A stretch of DNA of 64,000 bases from Bacillus_BA songklensis. Its GTDB lineage: Bacteria; Bacillota; Bacilli; Bacillales; Bacillaceae_H. Numbering within the stretch: position 1 is the first letter of the stretch; every line of letters begins with the position of its first letter. Below, piece after piece: positions 24,758 through 32,442 of this stretch. The position numbers and the translations under genes are program-made. The DNA lies in contig NZ_JBHRZT010000052.1 in assembly GCF_042649685.1 (NCBI RefSeq), forward strand, positions 1 through 64,000, in the 5' to 3' direction. The notes beneath the pieces were generated by a model, which was not told the DNA's origin, made no database searches, and saw only the letters and a program-made list of their open reading frames with translations.

Positions 24758-26143
24758 TTACCTCCCTAAGGTTTTAATGGCAAGGATCCCCTTTTGGCCT
24801 TCCCCTTTTTTCCACTTAGTGCGCATCATAAGAACTACCAATCCTATAATGACGACAAATAGCAAACTCATCCAAAATCCGGGCCGGCTTGTTTTTTGCC
24901 ATAAGGTGCCGCTGACAGCAAGTGCGATGAGAATCATGCCCAAAATACGTTTGACTTTACCCCATCCCGTTAATTGCAGTAATCGTCCTGAAGACAGGAG
25001 AATAAAAAACCAATTGTATAACAGCATAAGTCCTGCTGCTGTCGTCATATATTCGTAAATTTTTCCGGGGATTAGCAATGCCAATATGACCGATGCAGCC
25101 AACCCGGCCGTTGTAAGTCCTACAGCAGCCAGGGGCGGCTTCTCCTTTGCTTTTTCTTTCTTCCCTTTTTTAGCGAAAAAGGAAGGAGCGTCACCCCCTT
25201 CGGCTAACGTAACAAGCAAGCTGGTAACGGCGAATAAAGAAGCGGCCATCGTTGAAAAACCCGCTATAATTAGTGCACCATTGAAAACGTGAGGAAAAAA
25301 CGGAAGGTCATATTTATCTAAGGCAATGACAAATGGACTTTCCTCCGCATTAAAAGAACGCCACGAAACCATCGTGACGGCTAATCCGATGGATAAAACA
25401 TATATGATAGTCAGAAGCAGCAACATTACTTTACCCGATTTTGGAGCATCTTCTTTCCTTTGAAGGTTAATCGCCATCAATGCCATGATTTCGATTCCCC
25501 CAAATGCATAAAAGGCATAAATAAGAGAAGACCAAAATCCTTTTAAACCTTTCGGAAAAAACTCATCTCCGGCATCCGGAATCTTAAGGTCCGGTTTCCC
25601 TCCGTCAAGCACACCAAAAAGCGCGAGTGCAGCAATGATGAGAAACATCAAAATAGCTGAAACTTTTATGACGGCAAATAAGTTTTCAATACGTTCAAAT
25701 CCTTTTGTGCCAGCCAATATGACAAGCAGTCCAAGAACTGCATATCCGGCGGCAAATACCCACAAAGGAATATCCGGAAACCAAAAGCGGGAAAAAATCG
25801 ACAGTGCCGTCAGTTGGCTTCCTATGATGAGGATTTCTGAGCACCAGTATACCCATCCACAGCTAAATCCCGCCCAGCGACCGTAAGCATTTTTCGCATA
25901 GGCGCAAAAAGATCCCTTCTGCGGATCTGAAGCTGTCATTTTGGCAAGCACATCAAAGACAAGATACGTGCCAAAAGCAGCCAATATAAATGATATGATA
26001 ATGGAAGGCCCGGTCATTTTGATGGCAAGACCCGAGCCAAGGAAATAACCGGTCCCTATAATACAGCCTACCCCAATCAAGGATAGCTGCCACCATTTCA
26101 AGTTGTTCTCCTCTTGCCCCCCGGTGCAACTCGTTTTGCTCAT
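24758..26143 (-). CDS. ycgH: amino acid permease (APC family), YcgH-like
   Basis: A 461-residue, 12-helix amino acid/proton symporter. The ATG at 26143 has AAGGAGG nine bases upstream, so the longer frame is not used. The APC start (WWQLSLIGVGCIIGTGYFLGSGLAI), the ASDPQKGSFCAYA loop and the FAFGGIEIMAL-like segment (YAFYAFGGIEIMALMAI) mark the family. It is intact, unlike the permease remnant at 10.2-11.6 kb. The substrate cannot be read. It converges with ycgG, with only 21 bases between the stops and no strong terminator seen. Confidence 0.88.
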   Translation of the reverse strand: MSKTSCTGGQEENNLKWWQLSLIGVGCIIGTGYFLGSGLAIKMTGPSIIISFILAAFGTYLVFDVLAKMTASDPQKGSFCAYAKNAYGRWAGFSCGWVYWCSEILIIGSQLTALSIFSRFWFPDIPLWVFAAGYAVLGLLVILAGTKGFERIENLFAVIKVSAILMFLIIAALALFGVLDGGKPDLKIPDAGDEFFPKGLKGFWSSLIYAFYAFGGIEIMALMAINLQRKEDAPKSGKVMLLLLTIIYVLSIGLAVTMVSWRSFNAEESPFVIALDKYDLPFFPHVFNGALIIAGFSTMAASLFAVTSLLVTLAEGGDAPSFFAKKGKKEKAKEKPPLAAVGLTTAGLAASVILALLIPGKIYEYMTTAAGLMLLYNWFFILLSSGRLLQLTGWGKVKRILGMILIALAVSGTLWQKTSRPGFWMSLLFVVIIGLVVLMMRTKWKKGEGQKGILAIKTLGR

Positions 26144-26169
26144 CCAAAATCCCCTCCTTATATCTCGTT

Positions 26170-26316
26170 TTATTGTTGGGTACACTTGAGATGTTTATGT
26201 ATGAAATATTCTGTTAGATTCGGTGAGTCTTGCTGTCCATAAAAGCGAATCAAGGTCGCGGAGATGATGATAATATCAACCAGAGGAGTGACAGCCTGCT
26301 TTTTCTTACCGGACAT
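26170..26316 (-). CDS. possible small protein, 48 aa
   Basis: A short frame ending 26 bases before the permease start. It begins MSGKKKQAVTPLVD, then a hydrophobic stretch (IIIISATLI), then a polar C-terminus with a His-Lys-His and a cysteine. The ribosome site is weak (GAGAG). Length and place suggest a leader peptide or small membrane-associated protein made from the permease transcript, but chance coding is possible. Confidence 0.35.
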   Translation of the reverse strand: MSGKKKQAVTPLVDIIIISATLIRFYGQQDSPNLTEYFIHKHLKCTQQ

Positions 26317-26381
26317 GCTGTTTTACTCTCTGTTTCATAGGCACGCAAAATCATTTAATACATAAAAAGAGGTGTCCCATT

Positions 26382-27836
26382 TTAAGGAGTGTTCCTTAAA
26401 TCCCACTTTTGCAAATTAAAGGCTGCTTTTCCTTTAACAGAGAAACGAATAGATGAGTTGTTCACATTAGGATAAATCCTTGAAGTAAACACTTCTTCCC
26501 CATCATTGATAAAGATTTCAATTGAAGAGGTATCCATGAAAACTTGCAGCTTTTCCAATTTATCGAGCTGACAATGTCTTGCTTCCCACATATTATCATT
26601 AAAACGTTTCCGTTCAAAAGACGCACGTTGTCTTACCGGGTCATACACAAAACGCGCATTGTCTCTGAACAAAATATCAAACATTTCCCCTTCCAGCTTC
26701 ATGGTGTTGACTTTTAATTCAATAGACTGGCCCTCGATCTTTTCAAACGATACATCTCTTTTTGTTAACTCGATGCACTCGTGTGACACTTCATTTCTTC
26801 TTAAATTCTGAAGTTCCTGTACCGGTTTTTGATATAGCTTGCTTCCATTTAACACAAGCTCACGCGGCAATGTCATGGCATGAATCCAACGATGCTGAAT
26901 GGTTGGATGATATGGTTCTTGATCATCTGTAATCCCCATCCATGCAAACATCAACCGTCTTCCTTTCTCATCAAGTGTTGTTTGAGGCGCATAGAAATCG
27001 AAGCCACGGTCTAACTCAGTGAACGCCCCATGTTTGAAGTGAACCTTCTCATAATCGATTTCACCCACAAAATAACCTGACTGAAACAAATTGTGATACA
27101 TATCTCCTTGAGGCTCCAGTCCTTGCGGGGAAACGATCAATACAGCCTTTTCATTCAAAGCAAACAAATCGGGACACTCCCACATATAGCCGAATTCACC
27201 GAGACCGTTCATGTTTGTCCCTGCAATCGGACCAAGATGTTCCCAGTGACTAAGATTGTCTGAGCAAAACAGCACTGCTTTTCCCTCTTTGTTTTCGCTT
27301 TGAGCTCCCACGATCATGTACCATTTATCATGTTCTTTCCAAACTTTTGGATCGCGAAAATGAGCTGTATAACCGGGCGGCAACATGATAACTGGACCTT
27401 TTTTCTCAAAGTTCACCCCGTCTTTTGAGATGGCCATGCATTGATATGTTTCACGGTTTCCCGATCCATCTTTCACATTTCCTGTATAAAACAAGAACAT
27501 GTTGCCATCCTTCTCTACAGCACTGCCCGAATAACAACCATTTTTTTCATACCATTCGCTCGGCGCAAGCGCGATCGGTTCATGGTTCCAATGAACAAGA
27601 TCAGTTGACGTGTAATGTCCCCAAAATTTTGCACCGTGCGCCGTTTGAAACGGATTCCACTGATAAAATAAATGATACTCGCCTTTAAACCGAATGAATC
27701 CGTTCGGATCGTTTAAAAGCCCAACATCGGGCATGATATGATACGTTAGGCGATAAGGATCAGATACTACGGTATTACGGTATTGTTCCACTTCTTTATA
27801 TGCTTGATCAATCAATAATTTTTCACGCTCATTCAT
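26382..27836 (-). CDS. sacA: sucrose-6-phosphate hydrolase (GH32)
   Basis: A 484-residue cytoplasmic invertase that splits sucrose 6-phosphate into glucose 6-phosphate and fructose. I use the ATG at 27836 because AAGGAG lies ten bases upstream and the length then fits the family; a 27-codon longer frame starts right after sacP with no clear site. The nucleophile aspartate is in LLNDPNGFI, the RDP motif in HFRDPKVW and the acid/base glutamate in MWECPDLFAL. A C-terminal beta-sandwich follows (from ~residue 330). It is the second gene of the sucrose operon behind the PTS transporter. Confidence 0.95.
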   Translation of the reverse strand: MNEREKLLIDQAYKEVEQYRNTVVSDPYRLTYHIMPDVGLLNDPNGFIRFKGEYHLFYQWNPFQTAHGAKFWGHYTSTDLVHWNHEPIALAPSEWYEKNGCYSGSAVEKDGNMFLFYTGNVKDGSGNRETYQCMAISKDGVNFEKKGPVIMLPPGYTAHFRDPKVWKEHDKWYMIVGAQSENKEGKAVLFCSDNLSHWEHLGPIAGTNMNGLGEFGYMWECPDLFALNEKAVLIVSPQGLEPQGDMYHNLFQSGYFVGEIDYEKVHFKHGAFTELDRGFDFYAPQTTLDEKGRRLMFAWMGITDDQEPYHPTIQHRWIHAMTLPRELVLNGSKLYQKPVQELQNLRRNEVSHECIELTKRDVSFEKIEGQSIELKVNTMKLEGEMFDILFRDNARFVYDPVRQRASFERKRFNDNMWEARHCQLDKLEKLQVFMDTSSIEIFINDGEEVFTSRIYPNVNNSSIRFSVKGKAAFNLQKWDLRNTP

Positions 27837-27918
27837 TACCTTTAAACTCCTTGATTGGATTAACGAACTATCAGCTGAGAGAAAGCTCCTGCTATTAGAA
27901 GTTTCCATTGAACTCATT

Positions 27919-29322
27919 TTATTGATTTATCTCTTCTCTCATCTTATCCGAGTAACCGAACAACCATGTGAGAATGAAAGCTGTGGCAATCGCGATGACA
28001 TTGACCAACAGATATAATAAGATTTGCCCGTTTAAGTAAAGCAATGTACCCGGAATCACCGTTATGGCCATACCCGTTGCTTTCAGGCCAAAAATCGAAG
28101 CAAAGAATCCGCCTGCGCCCCCACCGATTAATCCCATGATAAAAGGTTTCATATAACGTAAGTTTACGCCGAAGATGGCAGGCTCTGTAATTCCTAATAG
28201 TGCCGAAAAAGAAGACGGCAACGCTAACGCTTTTAATTTAGCTGATTTTGTTTTAAGTCCAACTGCTAAGGCAGCGCCGCCCTGTGCCGCAACCGAACAT
28301 GTAATAATAGCGTTATAAGGGTTGTATCCATATTTCTCTAACAATTGAATCTCTAATAGGTTGAAGACATGATGAACACCGGTTACAACAATCATTTGAT
28401 TTAAGAACCCGATCACCAAACCGCTAATGCCAAACGGCCATTTTAACACAGCCACCGTTCCATTTAAAATGGCTTCTTCAACAATATGAAAAATCGGACC
28501 GATGGCGAATAAAGCTAAGGTGATCATAAGAAGCAATGTTAAAAACGGTGTGACAATTAAATCCAGGGCTTCCGGTACTCTTTTACGAATTTGCTGCTCC
28601 AGCTTAGCCCCGACTACTCCAGCAATAAACGCTGGCAAAACAGATCCTTGATAACCGATAACCGGGATGAAGCCGAAAAATTTAAGCAGTTCCACATCTC
28701 CTCCTGCAACTCCCCATGCATTCGGCAATGCCGGGCTTACAAGCATCAATCCAAGAACCAATCCAATCGTCGGCGTTCCACCAAACACTCTAAAAGTGGA
28801 CCACGCAACAAGTGCCGGCAAGAAAATAAAGGCCGTATCTGTTAGCACTTGGGTGAACAAGATGAAATTTTCAGAGATATCCGCAGGTGTTAGTCCAAAC
28901 AATGCTAGAATTTGCTCTTGCATGACTAAGCCGCGAAGACCCATAAACAATCCGGTTGCGACAAGTGCCGGGATAATCGGGACAAACACATCACCAAATG
29001 TGCGAATTGCCCGTTGAAACGCATTTCCGCTCTTTTTTGCCTCTTGTGCCTGTTCCGCTTTCGTCGAGCTTTCAACTCCCAGCTTCTCGACTTCTTCGTA
29101 AATGCGGTTGACTGTACCAGTTCCTAAAATAACTTGATATTGTCCCGAGTTGAAGAAAGCGCCTTTTACCTTGTCCACATCTTCAACTTTTGGCTGATCA
29201 ATTTTTTCTTTGTCTTTAACCATTATTCTTAAACGAGTCGCACAGTGAGCCACTGACATAATGTTGTCTTTGCCTCCAACCGCTTCAATAATTTCCTGTG
29301 CAATTTTTCGGTTATCCGTCAT
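27919..29322 (-). CDS. sacP: PTS system sucrose-specific EIIBC component
   Basis: A 467-residue PTS permease. The N-terminal EIIB domain carries the phospho-cysteine Cys27 in VAHCATRLRIMVKD. A linker near residues 85-105 leads to a ten-helix EIIC domain with the sugar motif GITEPAIFGV. No EIIA domain is fused, so a separate EIIA-Glc must donate phosphate. It imports sucrose as sucrose 6-phosphate for the next gene, sacA. Upstream it is preceded by three LacI-type operators. The gap to sacA is short, so they form one transcript. Confidence 0.93.
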   Translation of the reverse strand: MTDNRKIAQEIIEAVGGKDNIMSVAHCATRLRIMVKDKEKIDQPKVEDVDKVKGAFFNSGQYQVILGTGTVNRIYEEVEKLGVESSTKAEQAQEAKKSGNAFQRAIRTFGDVFVPIIPALVATGLFMGLRGLVMQEQILALFGLTPADISENFILFTQVLTDTAFIFLPALVAWSTFRVFGGTPTIGLVLGLMLVSPALPNAWGVAGGDVELLKFFGFIPVIGYQGSVLPAFIAGVVGAKLEQQIRKRVPEALDLIVTPFLTLLLMITLALFAIGPIFHIVEEAILNGTVAVLKWPFGISGLVIGFLNQMIVVTGVHHVFNLLEIQLLEKYGYNPYNAIITCSVAAQGGAALAVGLKTKSAKLKALALPSSFSALLGITEPAIFGVNLRYMKPFIMGLIGGGAGGFFASIFGLKATGMAITVIPGTLLYLNGQILLYLLVNVIAIATAFILTWLFGYSDKMREEINQ

Positions 29323-29378
29323 TTTCTTTCACTCCTGACATGACAATTTAAAAGATTAATAGAATTCCAGTTATTTCA

Positions 29379-29394
29379 TGTAATCGATTTCACA
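29379..29394. promoter_or_regulatory. LacI-type operator O1 of the sucrose operon
   Basis: TGTAATCGATTTCACA, a near-palindrome centred on ATCGAT. It overlaps the likely sacP promoter (on the minus strand, TTACAT at the operator edge, 16 bases, TATTAA). This position suits repression by the LacI-family protein encoded upstream. Confidence 0.75.
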
Positions 29395-29395
29395 A

Positions 29396-29457
29396 AATAA
29401 AAAAATATATGTAATCGATTCCACATTTCCTTAAAAGGATGTGGAATCGATTACACA
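29396..29457 (-). terminator. terminator of the LacI gene, made of operators O2 and O3
   Basis: Two operator copies, TGTAATCGATTCCACA at 29410-29425 and its inverse at 29442-29457, face each other. They give a perfect 17-bp stem with a 14-base loop. On the minus strand it is followed by ATATTTTTTTATTTTG. It therefore looks like an intrinsic terminator for the regulator gene, while each arm is also a binding site for the regulator protein. Confidence 0.75.
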
Positions 29458-29461
29458 CTCA

Positions 29462-30451
29462 TCATATACTATCACGAACAAGAAGTCTATAATTTAACTG
29501 AATTTTTTTCTGTCCCGTGTCTTTTCCAGAAATTTGCTGTAAAATCAAGGAGGCAACTTCTTTACCGGCCCTTTCGTATAAAAAGTCAATGGTCGTTAGC
29601 GACGGTGTAACATACATCGAAAGTTCAGATGCACCAATGCCCACAAGAGCCATCTCTTGTGGAATGGAGTATCCATTCTCTTTTAAATACCTCATTGCCC
29701 CTACAGCTAAACGGTCTGTCACGGCAAACACAGCCGTTGGTGCTATGAAGGACTTTTCCATGATCCTTTTCATTGCTTCATAGCCGGATTCGATATTAAA
29801 AATCCCTTTTTGCACCCATTCCTTTTCTACAGGCAATTTGTAATCCTCCATTGCATCAAGGTATCCTTGTTTTCTCAAATATCCGACAGAGCGGTCCGAT
29901 TCATCCACTCCGATGAAAGCGATTTTTGAATGGCCCTTTTCAACAAACAGTTTAATGATTTCTTTTGCCGCATGATAATCATCGTTCACAACGGTTGAAA
30001 CGCCAGGAATGTCTTGTCCTACCGCTACGAATGGAATGTTTAACTGTTTGATTTCTGAAAGAAGTTCTTCATTGATGTTCGTAGCCAATAACACAATTCC
30101 ATCCACCTGCCGGCTCTTTAGAAGGCGTAAATAGACAATTTCCTTTTCCCGTTCCAAGTTCGTGTTGGCGAGCAAAATTTGATATTCATGTTTCGCAAGT
30201 TCTTCACTCATGCCGTTAATCAACCGGCTTGATGTTTCTGTCCCCATCCTTGGCAGTACGACGCCAATGACTTTTGTTTTTTTGGTACGAAGCGACTTTG
30301 CATGCTCGCTCGGAACATAGCCGGTTTCTTTAATAACGTTTAAAATACGCTGACGTACAGGATCGCTTACATATCCAGAATTATTCAAAACACGCGAAAC
30401 GGTCGTACTGGATACATTAGCCATTTTAGCTATTTCTTTAATGGTAATCAT
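29462..30451 (-). CDS. LacI family sucrose operon regulator
   Basis: A 329-residue repressor. The N-terminal helix-turn-helix and hinge are canonical: TIKEIAKMANVSSTTVSRVLNNSGYVS, then hinge helix HAKSLRTKKT near residue 52. The periplasmic-binding-like effector domain runs from ~60 to 325 (VIGVVLPRMG, DGIVLLATN, FIGVDESDRSVGYLRKQGYLDA, LTTIDF). Its stop lies beside three ATCGAT-centred operators in front of sacP. The likely effector is sucrose, sucrose 6-phosphate or fructose. B. subtilis controls its sac genes by antitermination instead, so this is the ScrR-type solution. Confidence 0.9.
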   Translation of the reverse strand: MITIKEIAKMANVSSTTVSRVLNNSGYVSDPVRQRILNVIKETGYVPSEHAKSLRTKKTKVIGVVLPRMGTETSSRLINGMSEELAKHEYQILLANTNLEREKEIVYLRLLKSRQVDGIVLLATNINEELLSEIKQLNIPFVAVGQDIPGVSTVVNDDYHAAKEIIKLFVEKGHSKIAFIGVDESDRSVGYLRKQGYLDAMEDYKLPVEKEWVQKGIFNIESGYEAMKRIMEKSFIAPTAVFAVTDRLAVGAMRYLKENGYSIPQEMALVGIGASELSMYVTPSLTTIDFLYERAGKEVASLILQQISGKDTGQKKIQLNYRLLVRDSI

Positions 30452-30663
30452 TTGGATTGTTCCCCCACACTAATAAAAATGAGACTGGAATGACCTAAGT
30501 TTAGAATATCCCGCATACATGGTCAATATTTGAAAGTTCATCTACTATAAAAAATAAGAAAAGACATGAACATTTTTGGCTGAATAATATATGATCATTC
30601 AGAAAATAGTTCACATCTTCTATGTGTAAAATTTAATCTATGTTAATGTCTAATGTTTTCCTT

Positions 30664-32145
30664 TTATATTACGGCATCGGTCCAGTCTTTTTCCTTTCCT
30701 TCTCTTAGGAAAAGAACGGTTTCAGTATCGGAGCTTGTCCCGATTTCAAACGGAAATTTATAGGATTCGTTCCCTTTGCCGGTAATGAAAACCCAATCAC
30801 CACAGGAAGCGCTTTTAATTGCATTCTTAATAGCGAGAGTTCGATCCGGAATCACTTCACCTTTATCTCTTCCGTATTCTTTGTTGAGAGTGCTCATGGT
30901 CAAGACCATACTATCGAACGGCACATTGTTTAAATCGTCCAGAGTTAAAATACAACAATCAGCTAAACCGACCGAAGTTTGAAGCATGTCTCCTCTTTTT
31001 GTTTCATCTCTTCCTCCTCTAAACCCAAACACATGAAAAACCTTTTTAGCACCACATTCATGTGCAGCTTTTAGACAATGTTCAAATGCATCCGCAGTAT
31101 GGGCATAGTCAATCACTATGGTGATTCCATCATAATCAATCATTTCAAATCGGCCTGGCGCTCCCTTAAAGCTCAATATGCCCAGCACAAGTTTATCTAT
31201 AGCTATCCCTATTTTTCTTCCTGTAATTAAAGCCATTACGGAATTGTATATGTTATGCTCTCCAGGCATCTTCACATGGAAATGAAGCTCTTCCTTTTGT
31301 CTATTCTTTAAGATAACCGACGGGCATAAACCGTTTAACGTCTTACGGAAAGTCCATTCGGCTTCTTCAAATTGGCTGAGGGAAATTGTATTAATTTTCT
31401 TCTCTTCAAGAATGGCTTGAAGCTTTTCTCCCCACTGATTATCGATATTTACAATGGCAAAGCCGTCGGATTTCAATTGATTAAATAAGCTCGCTTTGAC
31501 AGAGAAGTACTCTTCAAAGCTTTTATGATAATCTAAATGATCATGTCCCAAATTGGTGAAAAGGCAATAATCAAATTCAATTCCCTCAACTCTCGCCTGT
31601 GATAACGCATGGGAAGAGACCTCCATCACCACGAAATCATCATCGCTTACATGAAGCAATCGATTCAGTTCCAGACTATCCGGCGTTGTATGAACAGCTG
31701 GAAATTCTTTGCCATTCATCACGTTTACCACTGATCCGAACATGGCACAAGTATACCCCGCCTCTTCTATCAAGTGTTTTAGCATAAACGCTGTCGTTGT
31801 TTTGCCGTTTGTTCCTGTAATCCCGATCATGATATGCTTTTTTGCAGGATTTTTATAATAATTGGCTGCCATTTTAGCAAGTGCTTTTCTGCTGTCTTGT
31901 ACCCGGATATACGGAACAGGAAGTTCTTCTTTTATTTCCTTTTCTCCCACTACTGCGGCAGCTCCATGATTTATTGCTTGCTTGATATAATCGTGTCCAT
32001 CATGCCTGCCCCCGCTAATAGCTATAAACACTTCATTTTTCTGGACTTTATTTGAATGGAAAGAAAGACCGTCTATGCTTATATTTTTCAGAATTTCAGC
32101 TTGATTGTTTATTTTTATACCGTGAAGAACATCGTATAACTCCAT
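30664..32145 (-). CDS. MurE-like Mur ligase, outside the cell-wall cluster
   Basis: A 493-residue ATP-dependent amide ligase of the MurE type. The P-loop GITGTNGKTTTAF is at residues 108-120, the TTPDSLELN uridine-site segment at ~153, the carbamylated lysine is Lys217 in EYFSVKASLF, and the hinge PGRFEMIDYDG and IDYAHTADAF are kept. The motif that selects diaminopimelate in MurE, DNPR, reads DDLN at residues 403-406 (LTLDDLNNVPF), so the third substrate may differ. Neighbours are a topoisomerase and a sucrose regulator, not dcw genes. It is probably a paralog with a special amino-acid or peptide substrate. Confidence 0.85.
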   Translation of the reverse strand: MELYDVLHGIKINNQAEILKNISIDGLSFHSNKVQKNEVFIAISGGRHDGHDYIKQAINHGAAAVVGEKEIKEELPVPYIRVQDSRKALAKMAANYYKNPAKKHIMIGITGTNGKTTTAFMLKHLIEEAGYTCAMFGSVVNVMNGKEFPAVHTTPDSLELNRLLHVSDDDFVVMEVSSHALSQARVEGIEFDYCLFTNLGHDHLDYHKSFEEYFSVKASLFNQLKSDGFAIVNIDNQWGEKLQAILEEKKINTISLSQFEEAEWTFRKTLNGLCPSVILKNRQKEELHFHVKMPGEHNIYNSVMALITGRKIGIAIDKLVLGILSFKGAPGRFEMIDYDGITIVIDYAHTADAFEHCLKAAHECGAKKVFHVFGFRGGRDETKRGDMLQTSVGLADCCILTLDDLNNVPFDSMVLTMSTLNKEYGRDKGEVIPDRTLAIKNAIKSASCGDWVFITGKGNESYKFPFEIGTSSDTETVLFLREGKEKDWTDAVI

Positions 32146-32249
32146 GTTAATCCCCTTGTTCGATGAGATAATATACCAACATTATTTTTTGAATACATGA
32201 ACGGATCTATACGAAAATAAATATGGTTTACTGCCGCAATTCTGAAAGA

Positions 32250-32345
32250 ATATAAAGAAAACTTGGCTAGGGCCAAGTCTTTAGGCGCCGGCAACCGCCT
32301 AGTTGCACTTGTGCGGTCAAGAAAGGATTTTTATGCTTTCTTATT
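32250..32345 (-). promoter_or_regulatory. structured leader, possible attenuator of the MurE-like gene
   Basis: Read on the minus strand, two GC-rich hairpins follow each other: TAGGCG/CGCCTA around GTTGCCGG, then ACTTGGC/GCCAAGT followed by TTTCTTT, an intrinsic terminator shape. It lies about 110 bases before the MurE-like start. A CTAGG in the first hairpin could instead pair with CCTAG in the terminator loop, offering mutually exclusive folds. The plus strand also folds well, so a small plus-strand RNA is the alternative. Confidence 0.45.
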
Positions 32346-32349
32346 AGCT

Positions 32350-32411
32350 AAAAAAGAGGATGACTCAAAAGGTATAAAAGGCCATACCTTTTGAGTCATC
32401 CTCCTTTTTTA
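32350..32411. terminator. bidirectional terminator after topB (copy A6 of the GACTCAAAAGG hairpin)
   Basis: A nearly perfect inverted repeat of about 25 bases per arm (AGAGGATGACTCAAAAGG and its complement). On the minus strand it ends in a T-run after CATCCTC, and on the plus strand in CCTCCTTTTTT. It lies 32 bases downstream of the topB stop and shares its GACTCAAAAGG word with family A. Confidence 0.85.
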
Positions 32412-32442
32412 GCCTTTATTCCTTAGTTAATGATAGGAACGT

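Noticed and set aside
32250..32345. SAM riboswitch suggested by GCCGGCAACC
   Set aside because: The conserved order of SAM-I (GAGGG..., GATGAAACCC, GGTGC-AA) is absent and the downstream gene has no link to methionine or SAM.
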